Part shown: one piece after another, positions 1-10,800 of the stretch
Position numbering within the stretch: position 1 is the stretch's first letter
How the letters are laid out: every line of letters starts with the position of its first letter
Assembly: GCF_036711975.1 (NCBI RefSeq)
Contig: NC_091975.1
Span: 2,234,501 to 2,298,500, forward strand
Direction: 5' to 3'
DNA: 64,000 nucleotides
DNA from: Onthophagus taurus
Lineage: Eukaryota > Arthropoda > Insecta > Coleoptera > Scarabaeidae
Translations under genes and position numbers: made by a program
The notes under the pieces: generated by a model
Databases searched by the model: none
Told to the model about the DNA's origin: nothing
What the model saw: the letters and a program-made list of their open reading frames with translations, nothing else

Positions 1-600
1 AATTTCGGCTGATAAATGCAACTTAGTTCCATTACCACAAAGCAAATTAGAACAATTAACAACTCCATCGTAACAAGGTACTTTTTGGCATCCCTCCCTA
101 TCATTTTTTGGTGGGCACATCAACCATTGCAACTCACTTTGCATGCTAGTGATGAAATACACTATCGCATCATCTAAAAGAATACTTTGCCTTATCGTCC
201 TGAGAAATAAGTTCATAATAAAAACGATTGCAACGCCGTGCGCAATCGGGCTCAAATATTTAAGGGATATAACCCCAAGTTGGGTGTACTGTCCCAATAA
301 CAGTTGCATATAATAAACTGGAAGTGCAAAGAAACAAACTGCTATAATAAAATGATACACTCCGGGATCGAGAGGATTCAGTTGGATGAGAATGTCGAAT
401 GCATCCACGGAAAAAATACACGTTAATGCGGACCAAATAAAATCCAATTTTGATGCCCAACTGTATCTGATACTATCAATAAATGCCAAGCGTTCATCGT
501 CAGATTTTTTATCAAAACTTTGAAATGATACAAGACTTCCATCGGCATCAACTGCTTGATTTGAAGATGTCGGTCTTTTTAAACGAGAAGTTCTCTTCAT
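1..600 (-). CDS. Divergent SLC6 (sodium/neurotransmitter symporter)-like protein, 5' part
   Basis: A frame opens with ATG at 598-600 and stays open for 200 codons to the left edge, so the 3' part lies outside the window. About 45 hydrophilic residues are followed by W48-A-S-K51-L-D-F, which fits the W-x-x-K-x-[DE]-F lead-in to TM1 of SLC6 carriers. Then comes PVYYMQLLLGQYTQLG (about 94-109), close to the conserved end of TM2 (xLGQ[YF]). A long hydrophobic segment at about 120-136 fits TM3. Residues after 160 look like the large second extracellular loop, with Cys162, 171, 176, 183 and 188 and N-glycosylation sequons at N182 and N190. The family moves amino acids or amines with Na+/Cl-. Here the TM1 signature GNxWRFPY is absent and replaced by a stretch around SVDAFDILIQL, so normal ion coupling is doubtful. 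The substrate is unknown. The family call is good and the function is inference. Confidence 0.72.
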   Translation of the reverse strand, partial: MKRTSRLKRPTSSNQAVDADGSLVSFQSFDKKSDDERLAFIDSIRYSWASKLDFIWSALTCIFSVDAFDILIQLNPLDPGVYHFIIAVCFFALPVYYMQLLLGQYTQLGVISLKYLSPIAHGVAIVFIMNLFLRTIRQSILLDDAIVYFITSMQSELQWLMCPPKNDREGCQKVPCYDGVVNCSNLLCGNGTKLHLSAEI

Positions 601-1250
601 TGTAAATTTAAAATTGAGATCTTTAGCAACACTTTTTGACGGTTGTGATGGTTTTTTTTTGTGTCAAGGATTTTGACATTATTGCATACAGATTTCTAAG
701 ATATAAAGTTTTAAACTTAACCATACATTTAGGGACAACATTTATTTAAAAAAATCGATTTCTTACCAAATCATTCTAAAACTTGGAAGATTTATAAAAG
801 AAAGTGTCATCTTTTCGATGGTGAAACCCGTTTTTGAAAATCGTTTTTAGTTTTTGAGTTATATTTTTAAATTAATCAAAATTTTGTCGAATAACTATTC
901 TTTTCCATAAAATATAAAAATTCGTTCAAAATCCATTTCTTAGAATATAGTTGTGATAATTTCAGGATACATAAAGAAAATTGTTTGTTCTATCGTGGTA
1001 AAATCCGTCTTGAGCGTTAGTCTCTTCTATGTCAAAGACATAAAAAAAGGAACATGTGAAGATCTTTTAAAAAAGTCTCGTAATGACCTGGCTATATTTT
1101 AAAAGCTTGATTTCATATTTGTTGCGATATGATTTTTGAAAATTTGAGAACAAAATTCGACAAAAATTTCAAAACAAGTTTTTATTTATCAAAAGTGGTT
1201 GAAATAAATCACATTCTATTAACTAATTGGCACAACTTATCAAAGAAGCC
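601..1250. other. Intergenic spacer between two minus-strand genes
   Basis: This AT-rich spacer holds one diverged satellite copy (listed separately). A minus-strand AATAAA (plus-strand TTTATT at 1182-1187) lies about 65 bp past the stop of the SIAH-like gene and is a plausible polyadenylation signal. Nothing else was recognised. Confidence 0.5.
695..1015 (+). repeat. Isolated diverged copy of the 355-bp satellite
   Basis: This is recognisably the same sequence as the array at 3640-5012. It shares ATCTTTTCGATGGTGAAACC near 810, TTTTTGAGTTAT near 855 and GGATACATAAAGAAAATTG near 965. It is separated from the array by the SIAH-like gene. Confidence 0.75.
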
Positions 1251-2717
1251 TTATATTTGAGCAACATTACAATAATAAATCAACAAGTTGTCCACAATCA
1301 TTCCCTTGAGAACTGCTTTATTAAGTTTAACATACGAATCTCTATCAATAAATTCTTCGCCAATCGTAATCGGGGGATTACATTTTTTCTTATAATAAAC
1401 TCTTTCGAAATTAACAGCAGATTTAATATCTAGTTCCAAAACGAACATGGATGGATCAACATCCGGTCCGATTAATTGTAAACACCATTTATAACAATCT
1501 TGGTCTTCTTTAAAAACAACCTTAAAAATATTTCCAAATTTACTAATCACATAATTGTAGGGTTCTTCAGTTTGAAGATCAACAAAATATGTTATTGTTG
1601 TTACATCTAAGAATTCATCGTGGTGAGACGTTTTTAAATGTTCTAAAAGATGGGGGAAAGTGTTGTTCCAATCGCAATCGTTTAAAATACACGAAGTCGG
1701 TTGATAAGAACAGATCTTTTCATGATGGTGTATTTTATCGACGCTCCCGTAAAATTGGCAATTAAATTGTTGAAATTTACATGGATAATCAATTTTTAAG
1801 GTAAGATTTTCTAATAAAAAGTTTTGAGTATCCGACATTGATTGGCGACAAATTGGACAAATTTCCAATTTCGCATGACAAGGTTTACAAAAACTATGTC
1901 CTCTCGTGCATTGTAAAATAGGTGGAGTCATATGGCAAAAACAAACCGGACATTCAATAGCTAACAATAAATTTGACTCAATTTGTGAGACTACTCGTTG
2001 AACCGAGGGACGACTTCTAATCATTTTTATATTTGAAAAAATAATTGCTGGGTGATTTAAATTGGTTAACAGATCCTTTATTAATATTGTTTCATAATCT
2101 TTTTGTGCTTCAATTGATTTTTTTTCTGAGTAAACAACTTTCCCGGTGATATTAAAAAAATCTTTGTGTTTATTTGTAAACTGTAAATTAAAATTAAAGT
2201 TTCCAGCTGATTTTTCATTATTTAAATATTTAACTTGAACAAATAGTTTCTCATCAACATCAGTTATGCATTTTAAAGCAATCACAAATGTATCATTTCC
2301 TTCCCAAAAAATATAATTTCTTTCATATGAATTAACCACATCAATTTCGACATTTTTAAAGATTCCATCAGGATGTTCATCTTCGAAGTGAGTAGAAATC
2401 TCTTCGACAGCACCTTGAAACTCACATTTCTCAATTTGTGGGCAATAAATAGGTCGAAATGAACATATTAATTCGTGTGCTTCCATAGCTTCGGGTATTA
2501 TCTTTTCTGGACATCCCCTCATTTCAAATTGACAAGGAAATTCAAGATTTTTAATCACCGTTTCGTATAAAATCGCACGTTGTGGTGCAAATTCTTCTTT
2601 TATTGGACATCTTCCGCATATATTTTGTTCACCTCCGTAACTATAGATTGGTAGAACACAAAGAAAGTTATGGCAAGTGCTACAACGAAGATTTTCTAAT
2701 ACTTCGAGGTCTAACAT
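1251..2717 (-). CDS. SIAH / seven-in-absentia-like RING protein with two tandem modules
   Basis: This is a 488-codon single-exon frame, ATG at 2715-2717 and TAA at 1251-1253. It contains two SIAH-type modules in tandem. The second has an intact C3HC4 RING (C256, C259, C270, H274, C277, C280, C287, C290). A SIAH-type double zinc finger follows (C313, C320, an H331/H332-C336 pair, C343, C348, His around 356-366), then a beta-rich C-terminal domain. The first module keeps C12, C15, C34 and C37 but has Q31 where the RING histidine is expected and no terminal C-x2-C pair, so that RING is degenerate. Its zinc-finger part (C62-C69, H81-C85, C92, C98, H110-H115) and substrate-binding-like domain remain. 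SIAH proteins are E3 ubiquitin ligases that dimerise and pair with E2 enzymes; E3 activity from module 2 alone is inference. A leader exon and 5' UTR intron precede it. The target is unknown. Confidence 0.85.
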   Translation of the reverse strand: MLDLEVLENLRCSTCHNFLCVLPIYSYGGEQNICGRCPIKEEFAPQRAILYETVIKNLEFPCQFEMRGCPEKIIPEAMEAHELICSFRPIYCPQIEKCEFQGAVEEISTHFEDEHPDGIFKNVEIDVVNSYERNYIFWEGNDTFVIALKCITDVDEKLFVQVKYLNNEKSAGNFNFNLQFTNKHKDFFNITGKVVYSEKKSIEAQKDYETILIKDLLTNLNHPAIIFSNIKMIRSRPSVQRVVSQIESNLLLAIECPVCFCHMTPPILQCTRGHSFCKPCHAKLEICPICRQSMSDTQNFLLENLTLKIDYPCKFQQFNCQFYGSVDKIHHHEKICSYQPTSCILNDCDWNNTFPHLLEHLKTSHHDEFLDVTTITYFVDLQTEEPYNYVISKFGNIFKVVFKEDQDCYKWCLQLIGPDVDPSMFVLELDIKSAVNFERVYYKKKCNPPITIGEEFIDRDSYVKLNKAVLKGMIVDNLLIYYCNVAQI

Positions 2718-2727
2718 TTTTATTTTC

Positions 2728-2872
2728 TATAACAAAAAAAAACTGATAAAAAAATAATTAAACAAAATGAATCATACCATTTTTTAAAAACTTTTATGAT
2801 CATTTTAGTATGAAATCTAGGGAAGTACTGAAAAGTATTTTAAATTTTATATAAATAGAGGTTAAAACTTAC
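2728..2872 (-). other. 5' UTR intron of the SIAH-like gene
   Basis: On the minus strand a donor GTAAGT (plus-strand ACTTAC, 2867-2872) and an acceptor TTTTGTTATAG (AG at 2728-2729) bracket a 145-nt AT-rich intron. It ends 10 nt before the ATG. The untranslated leader would run upward from 2873. The transcription start was not identified. Confidence 0.5.
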
Positions 2873-3519
2873 GTTTTGGGCAGATGAAACGTGTAGGCAC
2901 CGATTTTTGAGTGAAATTTAACGATGAATAAGCCGGTTTATTTATTTATAGCAAAGAAAAATTGCTGATGTGTGTTGAAAACTCGTAAAATGTTATTTTA
3001 GGGTTATGTTTTAGTTAAAAACGTAGATTTTTACTGGAAATGTTTCGCTAAATAGATAAGATAATTGATGCGTTATCTACTACAACAATTTTTACAACAA
3101 TCAATCGACTCTAAAACTGTTTTTACTTACATTATTTGATAACAAAAAAACGAAACGAAATCAGTTGAGTGGGGGAAAACAACAAAACATGATTGTGATT
3201 TGTTTTTGATTGTTTTGATTCATTTTTGTTTTCACCATGTTGTTTTTTGCTTCGATTAATTTCTAATGTTGCTAAAGTAACTTTATTTTAATCTTTTTTT
3301 ATAGAATTAAAACTTTAAATCATTTTTGTAATACATTTTTTTGTTAAAATGGTTGCATAACTTAATTTACTTTAAACTTTATAATATTTTAGATTTCTTT
3401 TTAGAACTCGAGGTCCCTTGCCGGTACGAAATTGAACAACGCATGTTCGAGATGTTGTCATTAATACCATATTAAAATGTTGGATTTTGCCTAATTAAGT
3501 TATTGATAGATGAGGTAAT
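2873..3519. other. Upstream region of the SIAH-like gene
   Basis: It presumably holds the leader exon and promoter of the minus-strand gene just to the left. No clear TATA box or coding exon was seen. Composition is strongly AT-rich with T-runs. Confidence 0.35.
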
Positions 3520-3590
3520 AGTTCACTACGTTTTTGGTCAAGTTAAGCACCACCGGAGATCGCTTATCTGGCCAGATGAGATACTTCGTA
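3520..3590 (+). pseudogene. 5S rRNA-like fragment (possible SINE head or 5S pseudogene)
   Basis: The stretch AAGTTAAGCACCACCGG at 3541-3557 matches the box A part of the 5S rRNA internal promoter. After it, weaker similarity continues through GCTTATCTGGCCAGATGAG, where 5S has the GGTTAGTACTTAGATGGGTGA-type region. The 5' half of 5S upstream is poorly matched. This could be a decayed 5S pseudogene or the head of a 5S-derived SINE. It is a short match and may be chance. Confidence 0.35.
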
Positions 3591-3639
3591 TCTAGAAAGT
3601 TGTAAAGCAATTTCTTCATGCAGTCGTGAAAACTACATT

Positions 3640-5012
3640 TCTTGGAATGTTATTATGATAATTTCAGAACAGGTAAAGAAAATGATCTATTTTATCGTAG
3701 TGAAATCCGTCTTGGAAAATGTCATTTCATTTCTGAGATATTAAGTTTTAAACTTGACCATACCTTTAGAGACAACATGTATTAAAAAAAAATCGTTAAA
3801 AATCGACTTCTTACCCAATGATTCTAAAAATTGGAAGATTTAAGAAAGAAAGTATCATCTTTTCGATGGTGAAACCCGTTTTTGAAAATCGATTTTAGTT
3901 TTTGAGTTATAATATTTTTAAATTAATCAAAATTTTATCGATTTTAATGATAACCATTTTTTTTTTAAATATCAAAATTCCTTAAAAATTCATTTCTTGG
4001 AATATAGTTACGAACATTTCAGGATACATAAAGAAAATTGTTTCTTTTATCGTGGTGAAATCCGTCTTTGAAAATCTCATTTCATTTCTGAGATATAAAG
4101 TTTTAAACCTAATCATGCTTTTAGGAACAACATTTATTTAAAAAAATCGTGAAAAATCGACTTCTTACCCAATGATTCTAAAAATTGGAAGATTTAAGAA
4201 AGAAAGTATCATCTTTTCGATGGTGAAACCCGTTTTTGAAAATCGATTTTACTTTTTGAGTTATAATATTTTTAAATTAATCAAAATTTTATCGATTTTA
4301 ACGATAACCATTTTTTTCCATAAAATATCAAATTTCCTTAAAAATTCATTTCTTGGAACATAGTTACGAACATTTCAGGATACATAAAGAAAATTGTTTC
4401 TTTTATCGTGGTGAAATCCGTCTTTGAAAATCCCATTTCATTTCTGAGATATAAAGTTTTAAACCTAATCATGCTTTTAGGAACAACATTTATTTAAAAA
4501 AATTGTGAAAAATCGACTTCTTACCCAATAATTCTAAAAATTGGAAGATTTAAGAAAGAAAGTATCATCTTTTCGATGGTGAAACCCGTTTTTGAAAATC
4601 GATTTTAGTTTTTGAGTTATAATATTTTTAAATTAATCAAAATTTTATCGATTTTAACGATAACCATTTTTTTCCATAAAATATCAAAATTCCTTAAAAA
4701 TTCATTTCTTGGAATATAGTTACGAACATTTCAGGATACATAAAGATAATTGTTTCTTTTATCGTGGTGAAATCCGTCTTTGAAAATCTCATTTCATTTC
4801 TGAGATATAAACTTTTAAACCTAATCATACTTTTAGGAACAACATTTATTTAAAAAAATCGATTTCTTACCCAATCAATCTAAAAATTAGAATATTTATG
4901 AAAGAAAGTGTCATTTTTTCGATGGTGAACCCCGTTTTTGAAAATCGGTTTTAGTTTTTGAGTTATAATTTTTTTAAATTAATCTCAATTTTGTCGTTTA
5001 TTAATGATACAT
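3640..5012 (+). repeat. Satellite array A, about 355-bp unit, about 3.8 copies
   Basis: The phrase CTTACCCAATGATTC recurs at about 3810, 4165, 4520 and 4868, a spacing of about 355, 355 and 348 bp. Each unit is itself two diverged halves of about 178 bp, one with TCGATGGTGAAACCCG and the other with TCGTGGTGAAATCCG, both followed by TTTTGAGTTATA or TTCTGAGATATA. Short open frames inside it are by-products of the repeat. The right end is cut by the LTR fragment. Confidence 0.9.
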
Positions 5013-5440
5013 GCATATACATTTAGAGACTAGATTTATTGATAAATATCGCTAAAAATGAATACACAACAACATATATTAACAAAATAACTACTAGTTA
5101 ACTAATTAATCATCAAATCAGATTTTGTATCATCATCGTTACGAAATAGTTTCGTAAATCCTTGTCGTTCTATCTCCTCTAGTAGTTGTCTTCACTAACA
5201 AGATTACAGAGTTTCGGGTGAATACCTTAAAGGCGTAACACTCTACTACTACATCGTGTTTAATGTGTTTACCGACTAACAGTGGCTGGTAGATTACTGA
5301 CTCCGGGCTTCGGTCCCGCTTAATATGCAATATAAACAAGCGATTATGATGAATCGGTCGTCTCTCCATTCCTCTAACTCATCCCACTCTGAAAGCTTGT
5401 TGTAGCTGGTTCAGCAATTCTCGACACACCCCCTAAATCT
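5013..5440 (-). mobile_element. Probable copia-like LTR with adjoining polypurine tract
   Basis: Read on the minus strand, GATTTAGGGGGTG (5427-5439) looks like a retroelement polypurine tract. It is followed directly by TGTCGAGAATTGC, a TG-starting LTR edge at 5426. The rest, more GC-rich and CpG-containing than its surroundings, runs to the broken satellite edge near 5013, giving an LTR of about 410 bp. No internal coding region (gag, integrase, RT) is present. The far boundary and target duplication could not be fixed. A 76-codon minus frame inside is not regarded as a gene. Confidence 0.4.
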
Positions 5441-6029
5441 AACTATAACGTAATTACATGAAATTGGCTAAGATCGTGTTTGAAACGTTGATGAAAATTT
5501 GACTACGTTGTCAAAATGAAAGTTTTTTATTTTATTTTTTATTCTAGTGTAGGATTTGAAATGGATTGAGTTTTTTTGGGGTCGACCCGATTTCCACGCC
5601 TATTAAATCTTAATCTTCCGGTGGAAACGTGCGGAAAACACGGGAAAATTCAATCGTCCCCAATCATGATAAAGTCACGCCCCAACGCCTATCAACTCTC
5701 TTTTGGACTTTTAGGGGAGATATGGACCGGATATGACACCAAAATTTCACCATCAAATCCACAAGATAATAAAGCTTTTTTATAACACATAGTTTATATT
5801 GACACTCTAAAAGGGTTGGTTTTCAGTTTTAGCGAGATAATGAAAAGGGCGTATTATGCAAATAACTTATATGCAAATTTCGTCGGATCTATGTGGCACG
5901 TGTCTTTGTGAAACGGGAATGTAATCCCACAGGACCCTCTCGGTGGCAGCTTTTAAGACAGGCATTTCGCATTTGCGCGTTTACTACGCGTCCAAATCAA
6001 ATTTGAATAAATTTTCAATGAGCACTTAC
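5441..6029. promoter_or_regulatory. Non-coding stretch with paired octamer motifs and an E-box
   Basis: Two perfect ATGCAAAT octamers (POU-domain type sites) lie in the same orientation at 5856-5863 and 5871-5878, and a CACGTG E-box is at 5897-5902. The stretch is less AT-rich than its surroundings. An enhancer role is inference; no gene was recognised here. Confidence 0.25.
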
Positions 6030-6115
6030 CCTCCAATGATGACGACTTCTGACCTCCAGAACCTCCACAACCTCCAAAACCGCAAAGATCCCACTGATAT
6101 CCGCATGGATTAACA
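6030..6115 (-). other. Candidate internal exon (Gly/Cys-rich), minus strand
   Basis: On the minus strand an acceptor AAAGTTTTTAG and a donor GGAGG|GTAAGT bracket 86 nt. One frame is open throughout (1+84+1 nt) and reads NPCGYQWDLCGFGGCGGSGG followed by a short Ser-rich piece. The clean splice signals, higher GC and Cys/Gly pattern suggest a genuine exon of a secreted or cuticle-like protein. No family was recognised and the flanking exons are uncertain. Confidence 0.3.
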
Positions 6116-7842
6116 CTAAAAACTTTATTTTATTCAAACACATTTTTAAATTTAATCTAAACGAAATTTTTAGAAAAACACTTTTAAAATCACTTCAACT
6201 AATGATGTAAAAGAATTTTAAATGAAAAGATCTTTTTATTTAGAAACACCTCACCAGAATGGAAGCTTTTGCTCTACTGACGTACTGACCTAGTTAAAAC
6301 TATGTGCTAGTGGTGCAACTACCCTTTAGTTGCACTTCTGCGCATAGACTAAATGCATTTTAGATCGATTTTTCCAACTCAAAAAGTAAAACAAATAGAT
6401 ATATCCAATAATGTTACTCTTTGTTAGTTGATACATCGAGTTGTTAATCGAACGTTAATCGACTCACTTCAACTTAGACACGGTTATATAAAGCTTGATT
6501 CAATCAAATTCTTTCTTTTAAGCAAAACTTGAATTAATATGCATCAAAGACCAACAACCCCTTTTAGTTTCTAAGGGATAATTTTAAATTTCAACGAACA
6601 AAGAGATACTCAAACTAAATTTCCTCACTTTCCCAACGAGTATATGCAAATTTTGCAGATTCGAGTACGTTCCAACCTCACTTAATAAGATGTATGAAAC
6701 TGGTAACGACGTAATCCTCCAAGTCTTCGAAACAAATAATTACCACTTCAGACACTTCCTAAATCAATTTCTAAAATTATCCCCCCTTAGTTGAACTAGG
6801 AAACTACAACAATTTATTTTTAAAAGTATCGAACCGTATGATTGAAAAGAATATTCAAAAAGAAATCCCTAAATTGTCGTTAGATTCTCCCCTTTATCTT
6901 CCCATATAGTTTACTCTAAATCGAATTTTTTTTGCCTAATACAAAGAGGACTTCTTTGAAGTCACCTACCGACTCAAACTAAAGACAAATCGAATTTCCA
7001 ATGGGGAAATAAGAAAAGATGTATTCCCCCATTTTCTATACCTATATCCAATTTAACTCACTTTTGCTTCCCATATTCGCCCCATATTTCGAATATAAAA
7101 ACGTTTTTCCTTCATCCGACGTTCTTTCCTAATAATCTGATCGAATTATACCTTTATATGGGGTTAAATCGATTAAGGAAAATTAGGATTCAAGTCTCCT
7201 TTCAGCACGTGCTGTCCAGCATCCCCCATAATCCGGTAAAAGTCCGGCTAATTGGCCAATTTTCGCACGGACCTTACCTCTTAAGGACTCCCCTATCTAA
7301 AGGAGAAAAAGTCAAACCAAATTAAATACGAACTCCATATTTGCATCTAAAAGCAAATTTTGTAAGGGGGGACTTTCCCCTTTTTTTGCCATCAACCATG
7401 TGTGTTGTTCATAAATCACCAGAAGACGGCACGTGTTGCAGTTTGAACAGTGATAGATGATTTTCTAGACTGTATATATATAGGTAGTGATTTCTAAACG
7501 GCTTGGTGACAGCTTTTTAATGATAAAATCAAAAAAGATTTATGATTTCAATGAAGTAAAACGATTTAGTTAAAAGTTATGCAACCCAATATACAAATTT
7601 AAATAAATATTTACATAGTTTTAAATCTTAATAACAAGAATTTGTATTATATAACTCCAAGGCTATGACTAATCAATTGAATATAATATAAGGTGAAATA
7701 ACCTAAAATTAATTAATTAAATTAAGAAAAAAAAAATAATGTTGGTACCTATACATAGATTTAATTTGTCAAAGTCAAACAAATTTCAAATTTTATTTGA
7801 AACACAAATTTTCTCCAATTTCTTTTATAAAGGCAATGCACA
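6116..7842. other. Intergenic region upstream of Hen1
   Basis: A TATATATATAG box lies at 7473-7483. CACGTG E-boxes lie at 7206-7211 and 7430-7435, and one ATGCAAAT at 6644-6651. The TATA-like box is about 360 bp upstream of the Hen1 ATG and could serve either strand. No coding exon was recognised. Confidence 0.3.
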
Positions 7843-10800
7843 ATGATCATCGTATTCCACACGTTGTATTTTATCGTTCGTTATTTACGCAAGATCTACA
7901 AGGAATCGCAAGTGGCGAAAACCCACAAACCAAAATGTCATCCGAAGGCGAGTGAGGTTATGTTTCAAAACAGCATCACCTCCGACGACGCTTTTGGCGT
8001 TCGTTTTGATCCGCCTTTATATAAACAACGTTATGCGACCGTTCAACAAATTCTCCTTAATGAAAAGTATAGACCAAAAATAAGAAAAATCGTTGATTAT
8101 GGATGCAGCGAGTTACACTTTTTCGTTTATATGAAACATCTCTTTGGAATAAGTGAAATTATTTGTGTCGATATTGACGAGGATGTTCTTCGCGAGCATC
8201 GATTTAATATTCGCCCTTTAAATGTTGACTTCTTAAAGAAGAGATCTCAAAAACTTACTGTTAAACTTTTATGCGGAAGTGTTTCTGATCCTGATTATCG
8301 AGTAAAGGGTGCTGATGCTGTTATTGGTATTGAATTGTATGTGATAATGAAAAATAAGTTGATTATTTTGAATTATAAATTATTTTTGTAATTGTAGGAT
8401 TGAGCATTTATATCCGGATACTTTAGAAGCGCTGCCGTTTAATATTTTTGGTTTTATCCGACCTTTATTGGTTGTTTTAACAACTCCTAATGCTGAATTT
8501 AATGTTGTTTTTGGTCGTAACGATGGATTCAGACATTTCGATCATAAATTTGAATGGAATAGAGATCAATTTGAAGATTGGTGTAGAAATATAACGAAAC
8601 GCTTTCCGACTTATCAAGTTTATTTTGATGGACTTGGAAATCCACCAAATAATCATAAAAAGGTTGGGTTTTGTACTCAATATGCTGTGTTTCTAAAAGA
8701 TTGTCTTAATTCTATTTCTGTGGATGAAATAACTCCCCCGGCGGAACCTTTAGGGGTTAATAAAGAATCTTTTGGGATTTGTACTTATTATAGTTATACA
8801 AAACAATTAGGTATTTATGAAACTGATCAAGTTTCGCAACAAAATCGTGTTTTTGGGAATGATTGTCCTGTACAAATGGGAAATTTTTATAAAGAAATTG
8901 AAGTTATCGAATATCCCTATGAAATTGATAGTAGATCCCCAGAAAAACGGATTTTAGATGAAGTATTATACAAAATTTATTCAGTAGCAACTCCTTATTC
9001 AAGATTTTATAATGAAAACACCGATCGAATTGAAATGCCGCTGTACATGTTAATTTCAAATGATGAAGGATGTTTTACGACAGGTTCAGAAGTACGGTAA
9101 GTTAAAAAAAAGATCAAATGTCAATTTAACAATAAAAAATCATTTGTGACAATTTCAAAATTTCTTGTGAGTTTTAAAAAAAATTAAATAAAAAATAAAT
9201 CACAACGAGAAAATTTTTATCTGGTAGAACATTGCTGGAGAAGGAAAAATTCCGTATCGAAGAATGTTGTTTAGAGAGTGGTCGTGATGAAAAAACCCTT
9301 TGCGTCGTTTACGAACTTGATGCAACGATGAATAATCGAAATTCTCGCCCTGATGATGCTGATTCGAACGATGAACAACCTCTTAAAATACCGTGGTCAA
9401 CATCCGCTTTGGAAGAATCCGATTGGGACTCAGAATATTTGAATGCTTCCGGTGGTGTTAAAATTAACGATGAGAAGGTAACAAAGTAAAAATTTTATTT
9501 TTAATTTTCGAATCTCTTGTTTATTTCTACTTGGTTATTTATTCGTTATATGTAAATGAAGAAATCTTTGTTTTATTATTAATTTGTTTTATATAAAATA
9601 TATGTAAATTAAAAATGGGTTTGTTTTTATTCCATCTATAAATTTTCCTGAGGCGTTTCTCCACAATAATACTAAAAAGAAAATTATTTGTATTCTACAA
9701 AATTTTTTCTTGATTTTAAAATCATAATTTAAACAACTATACTGGAAGAAAGGACGATGAGGGAAGAAATGACTTGCTACATTGTGGAATTATTTGCTTT
9801 TTAAGTTTCAGATATTGAAGAGAGATTGGCTAGAAGACGGATGATGTGGTAGTTGGAGCGAGAAAGTGTGCAACGATTTACATTATTGAACCTTTATACA
9901 TCTAAAATAACAACATTAATAAATTTTGTATCCATTCAACCAGAGATTAAGGACCCAACTTTCCCTTCTTTGCGAAATGTACCAATTCTGTTTTATTTAT
10001 ATTGATAGAGCGTTATCCTTGAATCAACTTTCAACCCTTCATTTTTTTACAAAGAATATTTTCAAACAAACCATGTATTAACACATATTTAGTTTGTATA
10101 AGCACATCATTTTTGTTTGTGTTGATTGAGTAGCTACAATTTTTGTAATATTCCCCGCAATATTGTATACAGCAAAATAATTTTTGCAAGTTTTTGTTAT
10201 TTAGTACTTCAACTTTATTCATCACTGGATACTGAGGCAAAAACTGGGTACCGGTACCTTTCGTTGGATGTTGGAATCATCCAATAAACGTTACCTATTT
10301 TTGCAATTCTGCTTCATTTAATAATTAACTTATTCTTAAGCACTTGCTCGTTTCCTAAACTTTGGAAGCTCGCACGCATTGTTCCTGCATTCAAACATGG
10401 CGAACTTACCAACATTACTGATTATCGACTGATATCGTTATTGTCCAATTTCGGTAAAATATTATTATTATACACTAAATTCTGGTTTTAATCATTATGG
10501 TACCTGGATCTAAGAACTGGATGCCAGAACAAAGCATTATGGGTGCTGCACTCACTAACTGAATACTGGAATCGATCACCAAACTCTTATTCAAATCATT
10601 TTCGAAACTATCAGTTTCAGGACATAGGAATAATCAGCTTCTAGACACTGGAACTATCGACTAGATACTGAATTACCCACTAAATTCTGGTTCTAATTAC
10701 CATAGAACCTGGATTTACTTTCTTGGTGCTAGAACCAATCACTATGGATGCTGTACACATCAGCTGAATCTGAAATCAACGACCAAAACTCTTATTCAAT

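Noticed and set aside
260..460. 66-codon minus-strand frame
   Set aside because: It lies in another frame over the 200-codon SLC6-like sequence, which has clear family motifs.
4172..4363. 63-codon plus frame
   Set aside because: It lies entirely inside satellite array A and is not kept in neighbouring units.
5139..5369. 76-codon minus frame
   Set aside because: It sits within the presumed LTR; no known protein motif.
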